From: Bacteroides sp.
GTDB taxonomy: Bacteria > Bacteroidota > Bacteroidia > Bacteroidales > SM23-62
NCBI GenBank assembly: GCA_030667765.1
Contig: DAOUVF010000053.1
Span: 1-11,046 of the forward strand
DNA length: 11,046 bases
Direction of reading: 5' to 3'
Below are positions 1-5,585 of the stretch, one piece after another; position 1 is the first letter of the stretch, and every line of letters starts with the position of its first letter. The position numbers were made by a program, and so were the translations under genes. The notes beneath the pieces are model-generated. The model was not told the DNA's origin. It searched no databases and saw only the letters and a list, made by a program, of their open reading frames with translations.

Positions 1-58
1 TATGCGGCCTTTGATGATTCTATAACAGGCTGTATTTCAGTACTATACCCAGGCAGAG
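1..58. other. Left-edge non-coding stretch
   Basis: These bases lie downstream of the minus-strand gene that stops at 59. I see no ATG, GTG or TTG on the minus strand that could begin another gene. One plus-strand frame stays open from base 1 to a TGA at 82-84, but it shows no recognisable residues and overlaps the minus-strand gene. No GC-rich hairpin followed by a T tract is visible for either strand. Confidence 0.4.
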
Positions 59-490
59 TTAGAGAAATAAAGTCTGTCTGAACCGGTTTCCCTCGATCCA
101 ATTCTCAATTAGGGCAAGCAGTATAATCCCTCCGGAGCCTAGGATTATCCAGGTCAGGGTGGAATTGCTGAAATCAATGATACGCCACTTTTCCAGGTTT
201 ATCTGCGGCAGGCTGAAATTCCAGCCCAGGTTCTCAGATATCCAGCTCTGCGAGGAAGATTCACCACTTGGACCCAACAGGATTATCAATACCAGGATGA
301 AAACAGATACGCCTATACCAATCCACCCGGCCTTGCTGATAAGAGGGGTGCTCACGAATCCTGGTGTTACTGATTCAAGCTCTATGCGGTCCATAACTTT
401 CGCTGTAAAGTCCGCTGGTGGACTGCTCATCTCATAATCCTTCATGATCCCTGAGATGAGTTTGTCTTCTTTATTTAATCTTTCACTCAT
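59..490 (-). CDS. Small two-span membrane protein, probable anti-sigma partner of the ECF sigma factor
   Basis: A 143-residue protein. Residues 1-50 are charged and presumably cytoplasmic; they include PPADFTAKVMDRIE (24-37), which resembles the short helix found early in many Bacteroidota anti-sigma proteins. Hydrophobic spans lie at about 56-73 and 111-128, joined by a loop of roughly 38 residues rich in Ser, Trp and Asn. The start overlaps the sigma factor stop as ATGA, so the two are probably translationally coupled. A small membrane protein in this position usually sequesters the sigma factor. Against that reading, there is no HxxxCxxC zinc-binding anti-sigma motif, in fact no cysteine at all, and I recognise no family for the rest. 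The function is therefore inferred from position and topology. It could instead be a membrane protein that is merely co-regulated with the sigma factor. Confidence 0.72.
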   Translation of the reverse strand: MSERLNKEDKLISGIMKDYEMSSPPADFTAKVMDRIELESVTPGFVSTPLISKAGWIGIGVSVFILVLIILLGPSGESSSQSWISENLGWNFSLPQINLEKWRIIDFSNSTLTWIILGSGGIILLALIENWIEGNRFRQTLFL

Positions 491-1065
491 AACAGATTAT
501 ATGTTTCTTCTTTTAAGTAACTCTGCAATACCACCAACATCTTCTTTCTTGCCCTAAACAACTTGACTTTGGTATTGGTCTTGGTTAGCCCTGCAATCGT
601 TGCAATCTCATCCAGGTCCCGCTCTTCGTAATAATACAAAATTACAAGCATTTTTTCATCCATATCAAGGGAATCCAGTGCCTTTTCCAGATATTTCTTA
701 CGCTCCCCTGCTGAAAGTGTGTCATAATTCTGTTTGCTCTCAATATATAGAGTATCCGCTATATCGGACTCATCCAGTGAAACTCTGCCGGCTGGTTGTT
801 GTCTCAATTTTGAAATGGCTGTATTATAAACTATCCTGTACAACCAGCTGGAAAATTTTGCTTTCCCTCTAAAGCTGGCGAGGGACTGATACGCCTTTAT
901 AAATGCATCCTGTGAGATCTCCTCAGCTTCTTCCCTGTCCTTCATCAGCCTTAACGCAAGAGAATATACCATCGTTTTATATTTATCGACCAGGTATGCA
1001 AATGCATTCCGGTCTCCCTCAAGAACTTTAGTGATGTAAATATTGTCTTGCTGATGCTCCACCAT
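487..1065 (-). CDS. ECF-type RNA polymerase sigma factor
   Basis: A 192-residue sigma-70 family protein of the extracytoplasmic-function class, which directs RNA polymerase to a special promoter set. Region 2 covers about residues 22-92 and includes the -10-recognising and core-binding stretch AEEISQDAFIKAYQSLASF (47-65) and the FSSWLYRIVYN segment (71-81). Region 4 covers about 123-178, with the helix-turn-helix LDEIATIAGLTKTNTKVKLF (151-170) that reads the -35 box. There is no extra C-terminal domain, so control probably comes from the overlapping downstream membrane protein. The ATG at 1065-1063 fits the usual short N-terminus ahead of ITKVLEGD; the next in-frame Met is residue 32, inside region 2. 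A good ECF promoter ends six bases before this ATG, suggesting autoregulation from a leaderless or nearly leaderless mRNA. Its regulon beyond the local divergent promoter cannot be told from the sequence. Confidence 0.95.
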   Translation of the reverse strand: MVEHQQDNIYITKVLEGDRNAFAYLVDKYKTMVYSLALRLMKDREEAEEISQDAFIKAYQSLASFRGKAKFSSWLYRIVYNTAISKLRQQPAGRVSLDESDIADTLYIESKQNYDTLSAGERKKYLEKALDSLDMDEKMLVILYYYEERDLDEIATIAGLTKTNTKVKLFRARKKMLVVLQSYLKEETYNLL

Positions 1066-1071
1066 AACTAT

Positions 1072-1106
1072 GACGCTAACATGAGAATCTGGTTACAAGT
1101 TGTAAC
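1072..1106 (-). promoter_or_regulatory. Predicted ECF promoter for the sigma/anti-sigma operon
   Basis: Read on the minus strand, TGTAAC (1097-1092) is followed after 16 bases by CGTC (1075-1072). Bacillus ECF promoters of the SigW/SigM/SigX type have a similar form (TGnAAC about 16 bases before CGTn). The -35 box is half of the palindrome centred on 1099. Allowing six bases after CGTC, transcription would start at base 1065, the A of the sigma ATG. No Shine-Dalgarno sequence could then be present. Recognition by this particular sigma factor is inferred from the autoregulatory habit of ECF factors. Confidence 0.62.
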
Positions 1107-1107
1107 C
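1091..1107. repeat. Perfect palindrome GGTTACAA-G-TTGTAACC forming both -35 boxes
   Basis: The eight-base arms 1091-1098 and 1100-1107 are exact reverse complements around base 1099. Outer arms GACGCT (1072-1077) and AGCGTC (1121-1126) are also exact reverse complements, each 13 bases from the core. The intervening 13-base spacers are not related to each other. Conservation of only the box positions argues that the symmetry is functional. Confidence 0.85.
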
Positions 1108-1126
1108 GGCTTAAAAAACCAGCGTC
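1101..1126 (+). promoter_or_regulatory. Predicted ECF promoter for the divergent membrane-protein gene
   Basis: TGTAAC (1101-1106), then 16 bases, then CGTC (1123-1126). This is the mirror image of the sigma-operon promoter on the other strand, with identical boxes and identical spacing. The predicted start is near 1133, giving a leader of about 35 A/T-rich bases before the ATG at 1168. It predicts that the divergent gene belongs to the same ECF regulon. Confidence 0.62.
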
Positions 1127-1139
1127 TTAAGATTGAATT

Positions 1140-1147
1140 CAAATTTA
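1140..1147 (-). promoter_or_regulatory. Possible housekeeping -7 element upstream of the sigma gene
   Basis: The minus strand reads TAAATTTG at 1147-1140, a full match to the Bacteroidota TAnnTTTG element. I see no good TTTG -33 box upstream of it. If used, it would give the sigma operon a basal transcript with a leader of roughly 70 bases running through the ECF palindrome. In A/T-rich DNA this can be a chance match. Confidence 0.25.
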
Positions 1148-1167
1148 TTAACTAAATTTTTAAAATC

Positions 1168-1527
1168 ATGAATGCAGGTGAAGTTATTGTTCCGGTTGTA
1201 ATATTCTTAGTAATATTTGGAATTTTCTATTTATACTTTAGTTCCAGGAATAAGGAGCGTATGGCGCTTATTGAGAAAGGCGCTGATGCCACAATATTTT
1301 TTGGGCCGAAAAGAGAAAGATCAGAGAGATCAGAAGGATCAGGAAAATGGATCCTGAAAATCGGGATCCTGGCAATCGGTATTGCCCTTGGTGTGCTCGT
1401 CGGAGCAGCCCTGGAAGCTGCCGGTATGGATGATGATATTGCCTACCCTGCCTCGATCTTCTTGTTCGGAGGTATAGGGTTGGTAGCTGCCTATTTCCTT
1501 GCCAGAAAGGTAAATGGAAATAAATAA
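1168..1527 (+). CDS. Three-span DUF6249-type membrane protein, divergent from the sigma factor
   Basis: A 119-residue inner-membrane protein with hydrophobic spans at about 5-24, 62-84 and 92-112. After the first span comes SSRNKERMALIEKGADATIFF (about 25-45), a segment typical of the small DUF6249-type proteins that sit beside ECF sigma genes in Bacteroidota, and then a short basic linker. The C-terminal half is glycine-rich (GIALGVLVGA, FGGIGLVAAYFLARK), suggesting tightly packed helices. The biochemical role is unknown. It is transcribed away from the sigma factor and shares the symmetric ECF promoter with it, so it is probably a regulon member; a role in sensing or damping the membrane signal is speculation. 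The ATG at 1168 is the natural start because it sits directly ahead of span 1. A terminator follows the stop. The linker is coded by a small 9-base tandem repeat at 1319-1345. Confidence 0.8.
   Translation: MNAGEVIVPVVIFLVIFGIFYLYFSSRNKERMALIEKGADATIFFGPKRERSERSEGSGKWILKIGILAIGIALGVLVGAALEAAGMDDDIAYPASIFLFGGIGLVAAYFLARKVNGNK
1319..1345 (+). repeat. Three-copy 9-base tandem repeat within the coding region
   Basis: GATCAG recurs at 1319, 1328 and 1337, each 9 bases apart, as GATCAGAGA, GATCAGAAG and GATCAGGAA. It encodes most of the linker RSERSEGSG between the first and second membrane spans. Copy-number change would add or remove three residues without a frameshift. Confidence 0.6.
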
Positions 1528-1550
1528 TCAGGGTTAAACTGTTGCTACTT

Positions 1551-1603
1551 CCTCCCTGTTGTAGTTCCTGATAAGGGACTATGGCAGGGAGGTTGTTTTT
1601 TTT
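1551..1603 (+). terminator. Rho-independent terminator with a long hairpin
   Basis: The arms CCTCCCTG (1551-1558) and CAGGGAGG (1585-1592) pair perfectly. The stem continues inward through three wobble pairs and then TAGTTCC (1562-1568) with GGGACTA (1575-1581), giving about 18 pairs around a six-base loop TGATAA. It is followed at once by TTGTTTTTTTT (1593-1603). It begins 23 bases after the stop of the three-span membrane protein gene and should isolate it from the channel gene downstream. Confidence 0.88.
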
Positions 1604-1624
1604 ATAGACTCCCATAATATTTAA

Positions 1625-1632
1625 TAAATTTG
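1625..1632 (+). promoter_or_regulatory. Possible -7 element for the mechanosensitive channel gene
   Basis: TAAATTTG matches the Bacteroidota TAnnTTTG element and lies 26 bases before the ATG at 1659. It sits just after the upstream terminator, where a new promoter is expected. The matching -33 TTTG box is not evident, so this is a moderate call. Confidence 0.42.
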
Positions 1633-1658
1633 TTTTATCGTATCAAAGCCATTAAACC

Positions 1659-2924
1659 ATGAATGCTATTACACAGTGGGTAGAGAAACTTGATAAGCTT
1701 TTGTTGAGTACCGGTATGCCTGAGTCACTTGGAGCCACGACCCGAACAGTCATCGTTGCAGTTATCATTTTCTCCCTGGCCATCCTGGCAGATTTAATAA
1801 CACGCAGGATCATTGTATCCGGAATCAAGCGGATTGTTCGCAAATCCAAAACACAGATTGACGACATTCTGATCCAGCGGAGAGTTTTTCATAAACTTGC
1901 TCATATTATCCCCGGTCTTCTGATTTATTCCACTGCAGGATTTATTTTCTCCGATTATCCCGCCCTGGGTGATATTGTCACCAGGCTGGCACTCATCTAT
2001 ATCATCATTGTTTTACTCCTGTCAATCGATTCTTTCATTAATGCCCTCCATCAAATTTACCTTACAACACCTATTTCTAAAGGCAGGCCGATAAATGGAT
2101 ATGTACAGGTAGTAAAGATCATTATCTATTTTATTGCTATTATCCTTATCATTGCTTCCCTGACGAAGGAATCGCCCGGTAAATTGCTAACCGGACTTGG
2201 GGCGATGGCAGCTGTCCTGATGCTGGTCTTTAAGGACACTATCCTGGGTTTTGTGGCCAGTATTCAGCTTTCGGCCAATAAGATGGTTGTTCCGGGGGAC
2301 TGGATCGATATGCCCAGCCATAACGCTGATGGAACAGTAATTGACATATCACTGAATACGGTCAAAGTTCAGAACTGGGATAAAACCATCGCCACCGTAC
2401 CAACCTATGCACTGGTTTCAGATTCATTCCGGAACTGGAAAGGGATGGAAGAATCCGGCGGCCGAAGGATCAAGCGGTCTATAAACATTGATATGAACTC
2501 TGTCCGATTTGTGGATGATGAAATGGCTGAAAAATTCAAAAAAATTCAACTCCTTAAGGACTATGTGGTAAACCGGGAGGAAGAGATCCTGAAATACAAT
2601 GAGGATAATAAGATAGATGGATCAATCCTGGTGAACGGAAGGCGTATGACCAACCTTGGGACTTTCCGGAAATATGTTGAGGAATATTTACACCAACACC
2701 CGAAAATCCATAATGATATGACTTTCCTCGTCAGACAACTCCAGTCTGACGAAAGGGGATTGCCTTTGGAGATCTATGTCTTCAGTAATGACCAGGCCTG
2801 GGCAAATTATGAAGCTATCCAGTCGGATATTTTTGACCATATCCTGGCAGTGATCCCTGAATTCGATTTGAAAGTATTCCAGAATCCAAGTGGCAGGGAT
2901 TTCCAGAATCTTGTCAGCAATTAA
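1659..2924 (+). CDS. ybdG: Small-conductance mechanosensitive channel, YbdG-like MscS family
   Basis: A 421-residue inner-membrane channel that would open under membrane tension and release solutes during hypo-osmotic shock. Predicted spans lie at about 30-46, 80-98, 107-126 and 150-168, followed by the pore-lining helix at about 175-203 (LLTGLGAMAAVLMLVFKDTILGFVASI). The beta domain follows, with NKMVVPGDWIDMPSHNADGT (207-226) and VQNWDKTIATVPTYALVSDSFRNW (from 237). The segment GMEESGGRRIKRSINID (262-278) and the overall length resemble E. coli YbdG (415 residues, also called MscM) more than the 286-residue MscS, because of extra N-terminal spans. It probably forms a heptamer. It lies alone between a terminator and the AsnC gene's leader, so it is likely a single-gene transcript. 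The exact subfamily is by recall of YbdG, not by alignment. Confidence 0.93.
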   Translation: MNAITQWVEKLDKLLLSTGMPESLGATTRTVIVAVIIFSLAILADLITRRIIVSGIKRIVRKSKTQIDDILIQRRVFHKLAHIIPGLLIYSTAGFIFSDYPALGDIVTRLALIYIIIVLLLSIDSFINALHQIYLTTPISKGRPINGYVQVVKIIIYFIAIILIIASLTKESPGKLLTGLGAMAAVLMLVFKDTILGFVASIQLSANKMVVPGDWIDMPSHNADGTVIDISLNTVKVQNWDKTIATVPTYALVSDSFRNWKGMEESGGRRIKRSINIDMNSVRFVDDEMAEKFKKIQLLKDYVVNREEEILKYNEDNKIDGSILVNGRRMTNLGTFRKYVEEYLHQHPKIHNDMTFLVRQLQSDERGLPLEIYVFSNDQAWANYEAIQSDIFDHILAVIPEFDLKVFQNPSGRDFQNLVSN

Positions 2925-2982
2925 CCAGGATTACCAAACTGTAAGCATATTGCAATTTTTTTCTGAAGTTTCTGATATTAGA

Positions 2983-3012
2983 TTGAAATACGATTGTAAA
3001 TTGTTATTTTTA
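2983..3012 (+). promoter_or_regulatory. Candidate promoter and operator region of the AsnC gene
   Basis: TTG at 2983-2985 and TATTTTTA at 3005-3012 lie 19 bases apart and match the Bacteroidota -33/-7 pattern except for the last base. ATTG occurs at 2982, 2993 and 3000, the first two one helical turn apart, and an ATTGCAAT palindrome lies at 2949-2956. AsnC/Lrp proteins bind phased A/T-rich sites and often control their own genes, so this 117-base gap may hold an autoregulatory site. No clear terminator for the channel gene is seen here. Confidence 0.3.
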
Positions 3013-3053
3013 TAGCCTGTTTTTTAAGAATCTTTCACTTATTGGAAATAAAA

Positions 3054-3518
3054 ATGGCGGAAAGCTTACAGATTGATAGTTTGGATAAGAAGATCATCAA
3101 AATGATCACCAAGAATGCCAGGATCCCGTACCTGGAGGTAGCGAGGGAATGCAATGTTTCCGGCGCCGCCATCCACCAGCGGATCCAGAAGCTTATTAAG
3201 CTGGGGGTTATCACGGGATCGAAGTTCACCATTGAGCCTAAGAAAATAGGCTACAAGACCTGTGCCTACATGGGTATTTTTCTGGAACAAGCCAGTTTAT
3301 ACAATGATGTACTGCAGGAATTAAAGAAAATTCCGGAAATCACTCAATGCCATTTCACAACAGGCAATTATTCAGTATTTATCAAGATCTTCGCTCATGA
3401 CAATGAACATCTTAAAACCATCCTGAGTGACAAGATCCAATTGATCTCCGGTATTGCCCGGACAGAAACATTTATTTCCCTGGAAGAAGGATTCAATCGT
3501 TCTATACCCATTGATTAA
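3054..3518 (+). CDS. AsnC/Lrp-family transcriptional regulator
   Basis: A 154-residue DNA-binding regulator. Residues 8-58 form the winged helix-turn-helix (LDKKIIKMITKNARIPYLEV, then ECNVSGAAIHQRIQKLIKLGVI), and residues 65-145 form the RAM ligand-binding and oligomerising domain, including KIPEITQCHFTTGNYSVFIKI. Length and order match the AsnC/Lrp family, which senses amino acids or related small molecules; the effector cannot be read here. I chose ATG 3054 because it gives MAESLQIDSLDKKI, the N-terminus I recall for Bacteroidota homologues; an in-frame TTG at 3042 would add four residues. Nothing nearby is an amino-acid gene, so its targets are probably elsewhere, apart from likely autoregulation. 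Its TAA interlocks with the stop codon of the convergent rlmB gene, leaving no room for an intergenic terminator. Confidence 0.92.
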   Translation: MAESLQIDSLDKKIIKMITKNARIPYLEVARECNVSGAAIHQRIQKLIKLGVITGSKFTIEPKKIGYKTCAYMGIFLEQASLYNDVLQELKKIPEITQCHFTTGNYSVFIKIFAHDNEHLKTILSDKIQLISGIARTETFISLEEGFNRSIPID

Positions 3519-4258
3519 TCCTGTGTTCTCTGCCTGATAGCTTCATACATAAGCAGGGAAGCTGCAACGGAAACATTCAAAGACGAAATATTACCAAAAA
3601 GGGGGATGGAGACGAGTTCGTCGCACATCTTCAGGATCGCTCCCGAAATACCCTTCTCCTCCGATCCCATAATGATGGCAACCGGATCCCTGAAGCTGGT
3701 TTCATAAAAGATGAGTTTTGACTTCTCCGTCGCCCCCACTGCCCTGATCCCGCTATTCTTGAGGTACCTGACAGCTTCCACCAGGTTATAATGTCTGCAT
3801 ACGGGGATTGTTAACAATGCTCCTGCAGAGGTTTTAACGGCATCTTCATGGATCCTGGCAGCCCCCTTATGCGGAATGATCAGGCCGTCTACTCCAGCAC
3901 ATTCTGCAGTGCGTGCAATTGCTCCGAAATTACGGACATCAGTGATGCCGTCAAGCACCATCAGCAAGGGTACCCTGCCTGACTCATAGACCATGGGCAC
4001 AAGCTTCTCAATGTCATGATAAAGAATGGGAGATATCAGGGCTACAACTCCCTGGTGATTCTTACGGGTAAACCGGTTTAGCTTCTCAATAGGTACAAAT
4101 TGACTCGGGATACCAGCTTTTCTGGTTAGGTTCAGTAATTCTGAAGATTGGTCTCCCCGTAGGTCTTTTCTGAAAAAGATCCTCTCCAACTCCTGCCCTG
4201 ATTGGATCGCCTCTGTAATAGCCCGGATGCCAAAAATGATTTCTTTTTGATTTCCCAA
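3515..4258 (-). CDS. rlmB: 23S rRNA (guanosine-2'-O-)-methyltransferase RlmB
   Basis: A 247-residue SpoU-class (SPOUT) methyltransferase that puts a 2'-O-methyl group on a guanosine of 23S rRNA (G2251 in E. coli, in the P loop) using S-adenosylmethionine. The N-terminal RNA-binding domain (about 4-78) begins with IIFGIRAITEAI. The catalytic knot carries motif 1 DGITDVRNFGAIARTAE (103-119, with the key Asn110 and Arg116), motif 2 IIMGSEEKGIS (195-205) and motif 3 IPLFGNISSLNVSVAASLL (218-236). Length is normal. The start appears to be TTG at 4258-4256, with AGGGG eight bases ahead; there is no ATG nearby in this frame. It lies 11 bases after the GWxTD gene and is the last gene of the minus-strand block. 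TrmH, a tRNA relative, is the main alternative, but the N-terminal domain favours RlmB. Confidence 0.93.
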   Translation of the reverse strand: MGNQKEIIFGIRAITEAIQSGQELERIFFRKDLRGDQSSELLNLTRKAGIPSQFVPIEKLNRFTRKNHQGVVALISPILYHDIEKLVPMVYESGRVPLLMVLDGITDVRNFGAIARTAECAGVDGLIIPHKGAARIHEDAVKTSAGALLTIPVCRHYNLVEAVRYLKNSGIRAVGATEKSKLIFYETSFRDPVAIIMGSEEKGISGAILKMCDELVSIPLFGNISSLNVSVAASLLMYEAIRQRTQD

Positions 4259-4263
4259 GATAA

Positions 4264-4275
4264 TGTCCCCTAAAT
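4264..4275 (-). promoter_or_regulatory. Shine-Dalgarno-like AGGGG ahead of the rlmB TTG start
   Basis: The minus strand carries AGGGG overlapping the TAG stop of the GWxTD gene, eight bases before TTG 4258. Such sites are uncommon in this window, where most leaders are A/T-rich. It supports the TTG start and suggests that rlmB translation follows on from the preceding gene. Confidence 0.5.
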
Positions 4276-5574
4276 ACTTTCAGCGTAGAATATCTTTCCA
4301 CTTCTCCAATCCCTGACAGCCTGGACCCACATGGAAGTGACGAAATTCCTTTCCATCATGAAATCGTTCTGGGTATATGGACTTGCATGCCTTGAGAAGG
4401 TGAATTGGAGTGGCTCCCGGCTTTTTTTCCTGTAATAGACCCAGATCTCGGTATCTCCTTTTTTGGTCAGGATGTTCGGTGGTCCGTAGACAATGAACAT
4501 CATCCCGCGGTCTGTTTTCCATCCCTCCTTGTAGGAAGTAAAAAAGTAATTGGCGAAAAATACCCGGTTGTAATAAACGCGGATTAATTCCCTGGCAATC
4601 TGTACATTCCCGGCAGATTCCAACCAGAAATTATCGACTGCCAGTTTCATATTCGTCTCGTTTGCTAATTCATTAAACTCAACTGAAGAAGCCAGATAAG
4701 CCATCGGGCCGATCATATCAGAAACAGAAGCTACCCGTGGATAGTTATCCCCGAAATTGAATAGGGTCAATCCGCCAGGTTTGTATGGATCCACCTGGAT
4801 ATGATACATCCCCTTGTTAGGCAGTAGGACCCTTGCAGTGTCACTGTAAGGATATGCAAAGATACTGTCGGGGATGAAATCAGGCCTGGTTGAACTCAAA
4901 TTGGTAACCGGGGGGCGTGGCAGGGGGGTTATATTCTGGTAATACTTTACATATACTGTATCAACTCCTTTCCGGTTGTACTGTACATGAAAATATTCTC
5001 CTGACTGGAATACACGATCGAAGGAGGGATAACCATTCGCTCCGGTAACCATATAGTTCTGACCTGTATTTACAGTACTGCGGTCAACATGAATAAAATT
5101 TGATGTACCCTTTTTCCTTAGAATGTCTGTGGTGGTTACCTTCAACATATACTTCTTACCCTCCATGGTCCGTATGGGCAAATTGGCTACAAAGATTTTT
5201 TTGACCTCATCCATTCTCAGGGTGAACTCTGTCGTGGTGCTATCTGCCACAAGTTCACTTTCCTTACCATCAATGATCTCTGTCAACACATAATTGATCT
5301 CCAGCCGGGCCTGGTATGTCTCTTCACTATTCGCCTGATTAAACAGGAGTTCAACCGGGTAAACTTTAATATACAGCCGGGATTGTGTCCTTGCCTCATG
5401 AAATACTATAAACTCGGGATGTAAGGGTGAACTGGAAGGGTTGTAGAGGAATGCCAGGTTCGACCTGGCTGTTTCCTGCTGTGGTTTAGACACACAACCA
5501 GTTACAGCAAGCAGGATCAACAGCAATCCAGTTAAAAAATAACCCGGTATTCTCACAGCATTATATTTCAGCAT
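4270..5574 (-). CDS. GWxTD-domain lipoprotein
   Basis: A predicted lipoprotein of 434 residues from ATG 5574. The signal sequence MLKYNAVRIPGYFL-TGLLLILLAVTGC ends in lipobox AVTGC with Cys27 as the lipidated residue. The following region (about 28-260) is rich in beta strands (LYIKVYPVELLF, YMLKVTTTDIL, YHIQVDPYKPG). The C-terminal GWxTD domain spans about 295-434, with EGWKTDRGMMFIVYGPPN starting near residue 350. Proteins with this domain are common in Bacteroidota and related phyla; no biochemical function is established to my knowledge. It sits between an ABC-F ATPase and rlmB with almost no spacing, so the three are probably one transcript, although a surface or periplasmic lipoprotein is an unexpected companion for ribosome factors. 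An in-frame TTG at 5589 would overlap the ABC-F stop (TTGA) and add MSNFT; I prefer the ATG because it directly precedes the signal sequence. Confidence 0.87.
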   Translation of the reverse strand: MLKYNAVRIPGYFLTGLLLILLAVTGCVSKPQQETARSNLAFLYNPSSSPLHPEFIVFHEARTQSRLYIKVYPVELLFNQANSEETYQARLEINYVLTEIIDGKESELVADSTTTEFTLRMDEVKKIFVANLPIRTMEGKKYMLKVTTTDILRKKGTSNFIHVDRSTVNTGQNYMVTGANGYPSFDRVFQSGEYFHVQYNRKGVDTVYVKYYQNITPLPRPPVTNLSSTRPDFIPDSIFAYPYSDTARVLLPNKGMYHIQVDPYKPGGLTLFNFGDNYPRVASVSDMIGPMAYLASSVEFNELANETNMKLAVDNFWLESAGNVQIARELIRVYYNRVFFANYFFTSYKEGWKTDRGMMFIVYGPPNILTKKGDTEIWVYYRKKSREPLQFTFSRHASPYTQNDFMMERNFVTSMWVQAVRDWRSGKIFYAESI

Positions 5575-5585
5575 GGTAAAATTAC

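Noticed and set aside
1268..1615. Minus-strand open frame of 115 codons opposite the three-span membrane protein gene
   Set aside because: Its product is low in recognisable structure, it runs through the terminator hairpin, and the plus-strand frame has clear membrane spans and family resemblance.
3042..3053. TTG 3042 as the start of the AsnC gene
   Set aside because: It adds only MEIK ahead of the ATG at 3054, which gives the N-terminus I recall for Bacteroidota homologues.
4086..4522. Two minus-strand frames (71 and 80 codons) in another frame across the rlmB start and the GWxTD 3' end
   Set aside because: They overlap genes with clear domain motifs in the correct frame and show no family signal.
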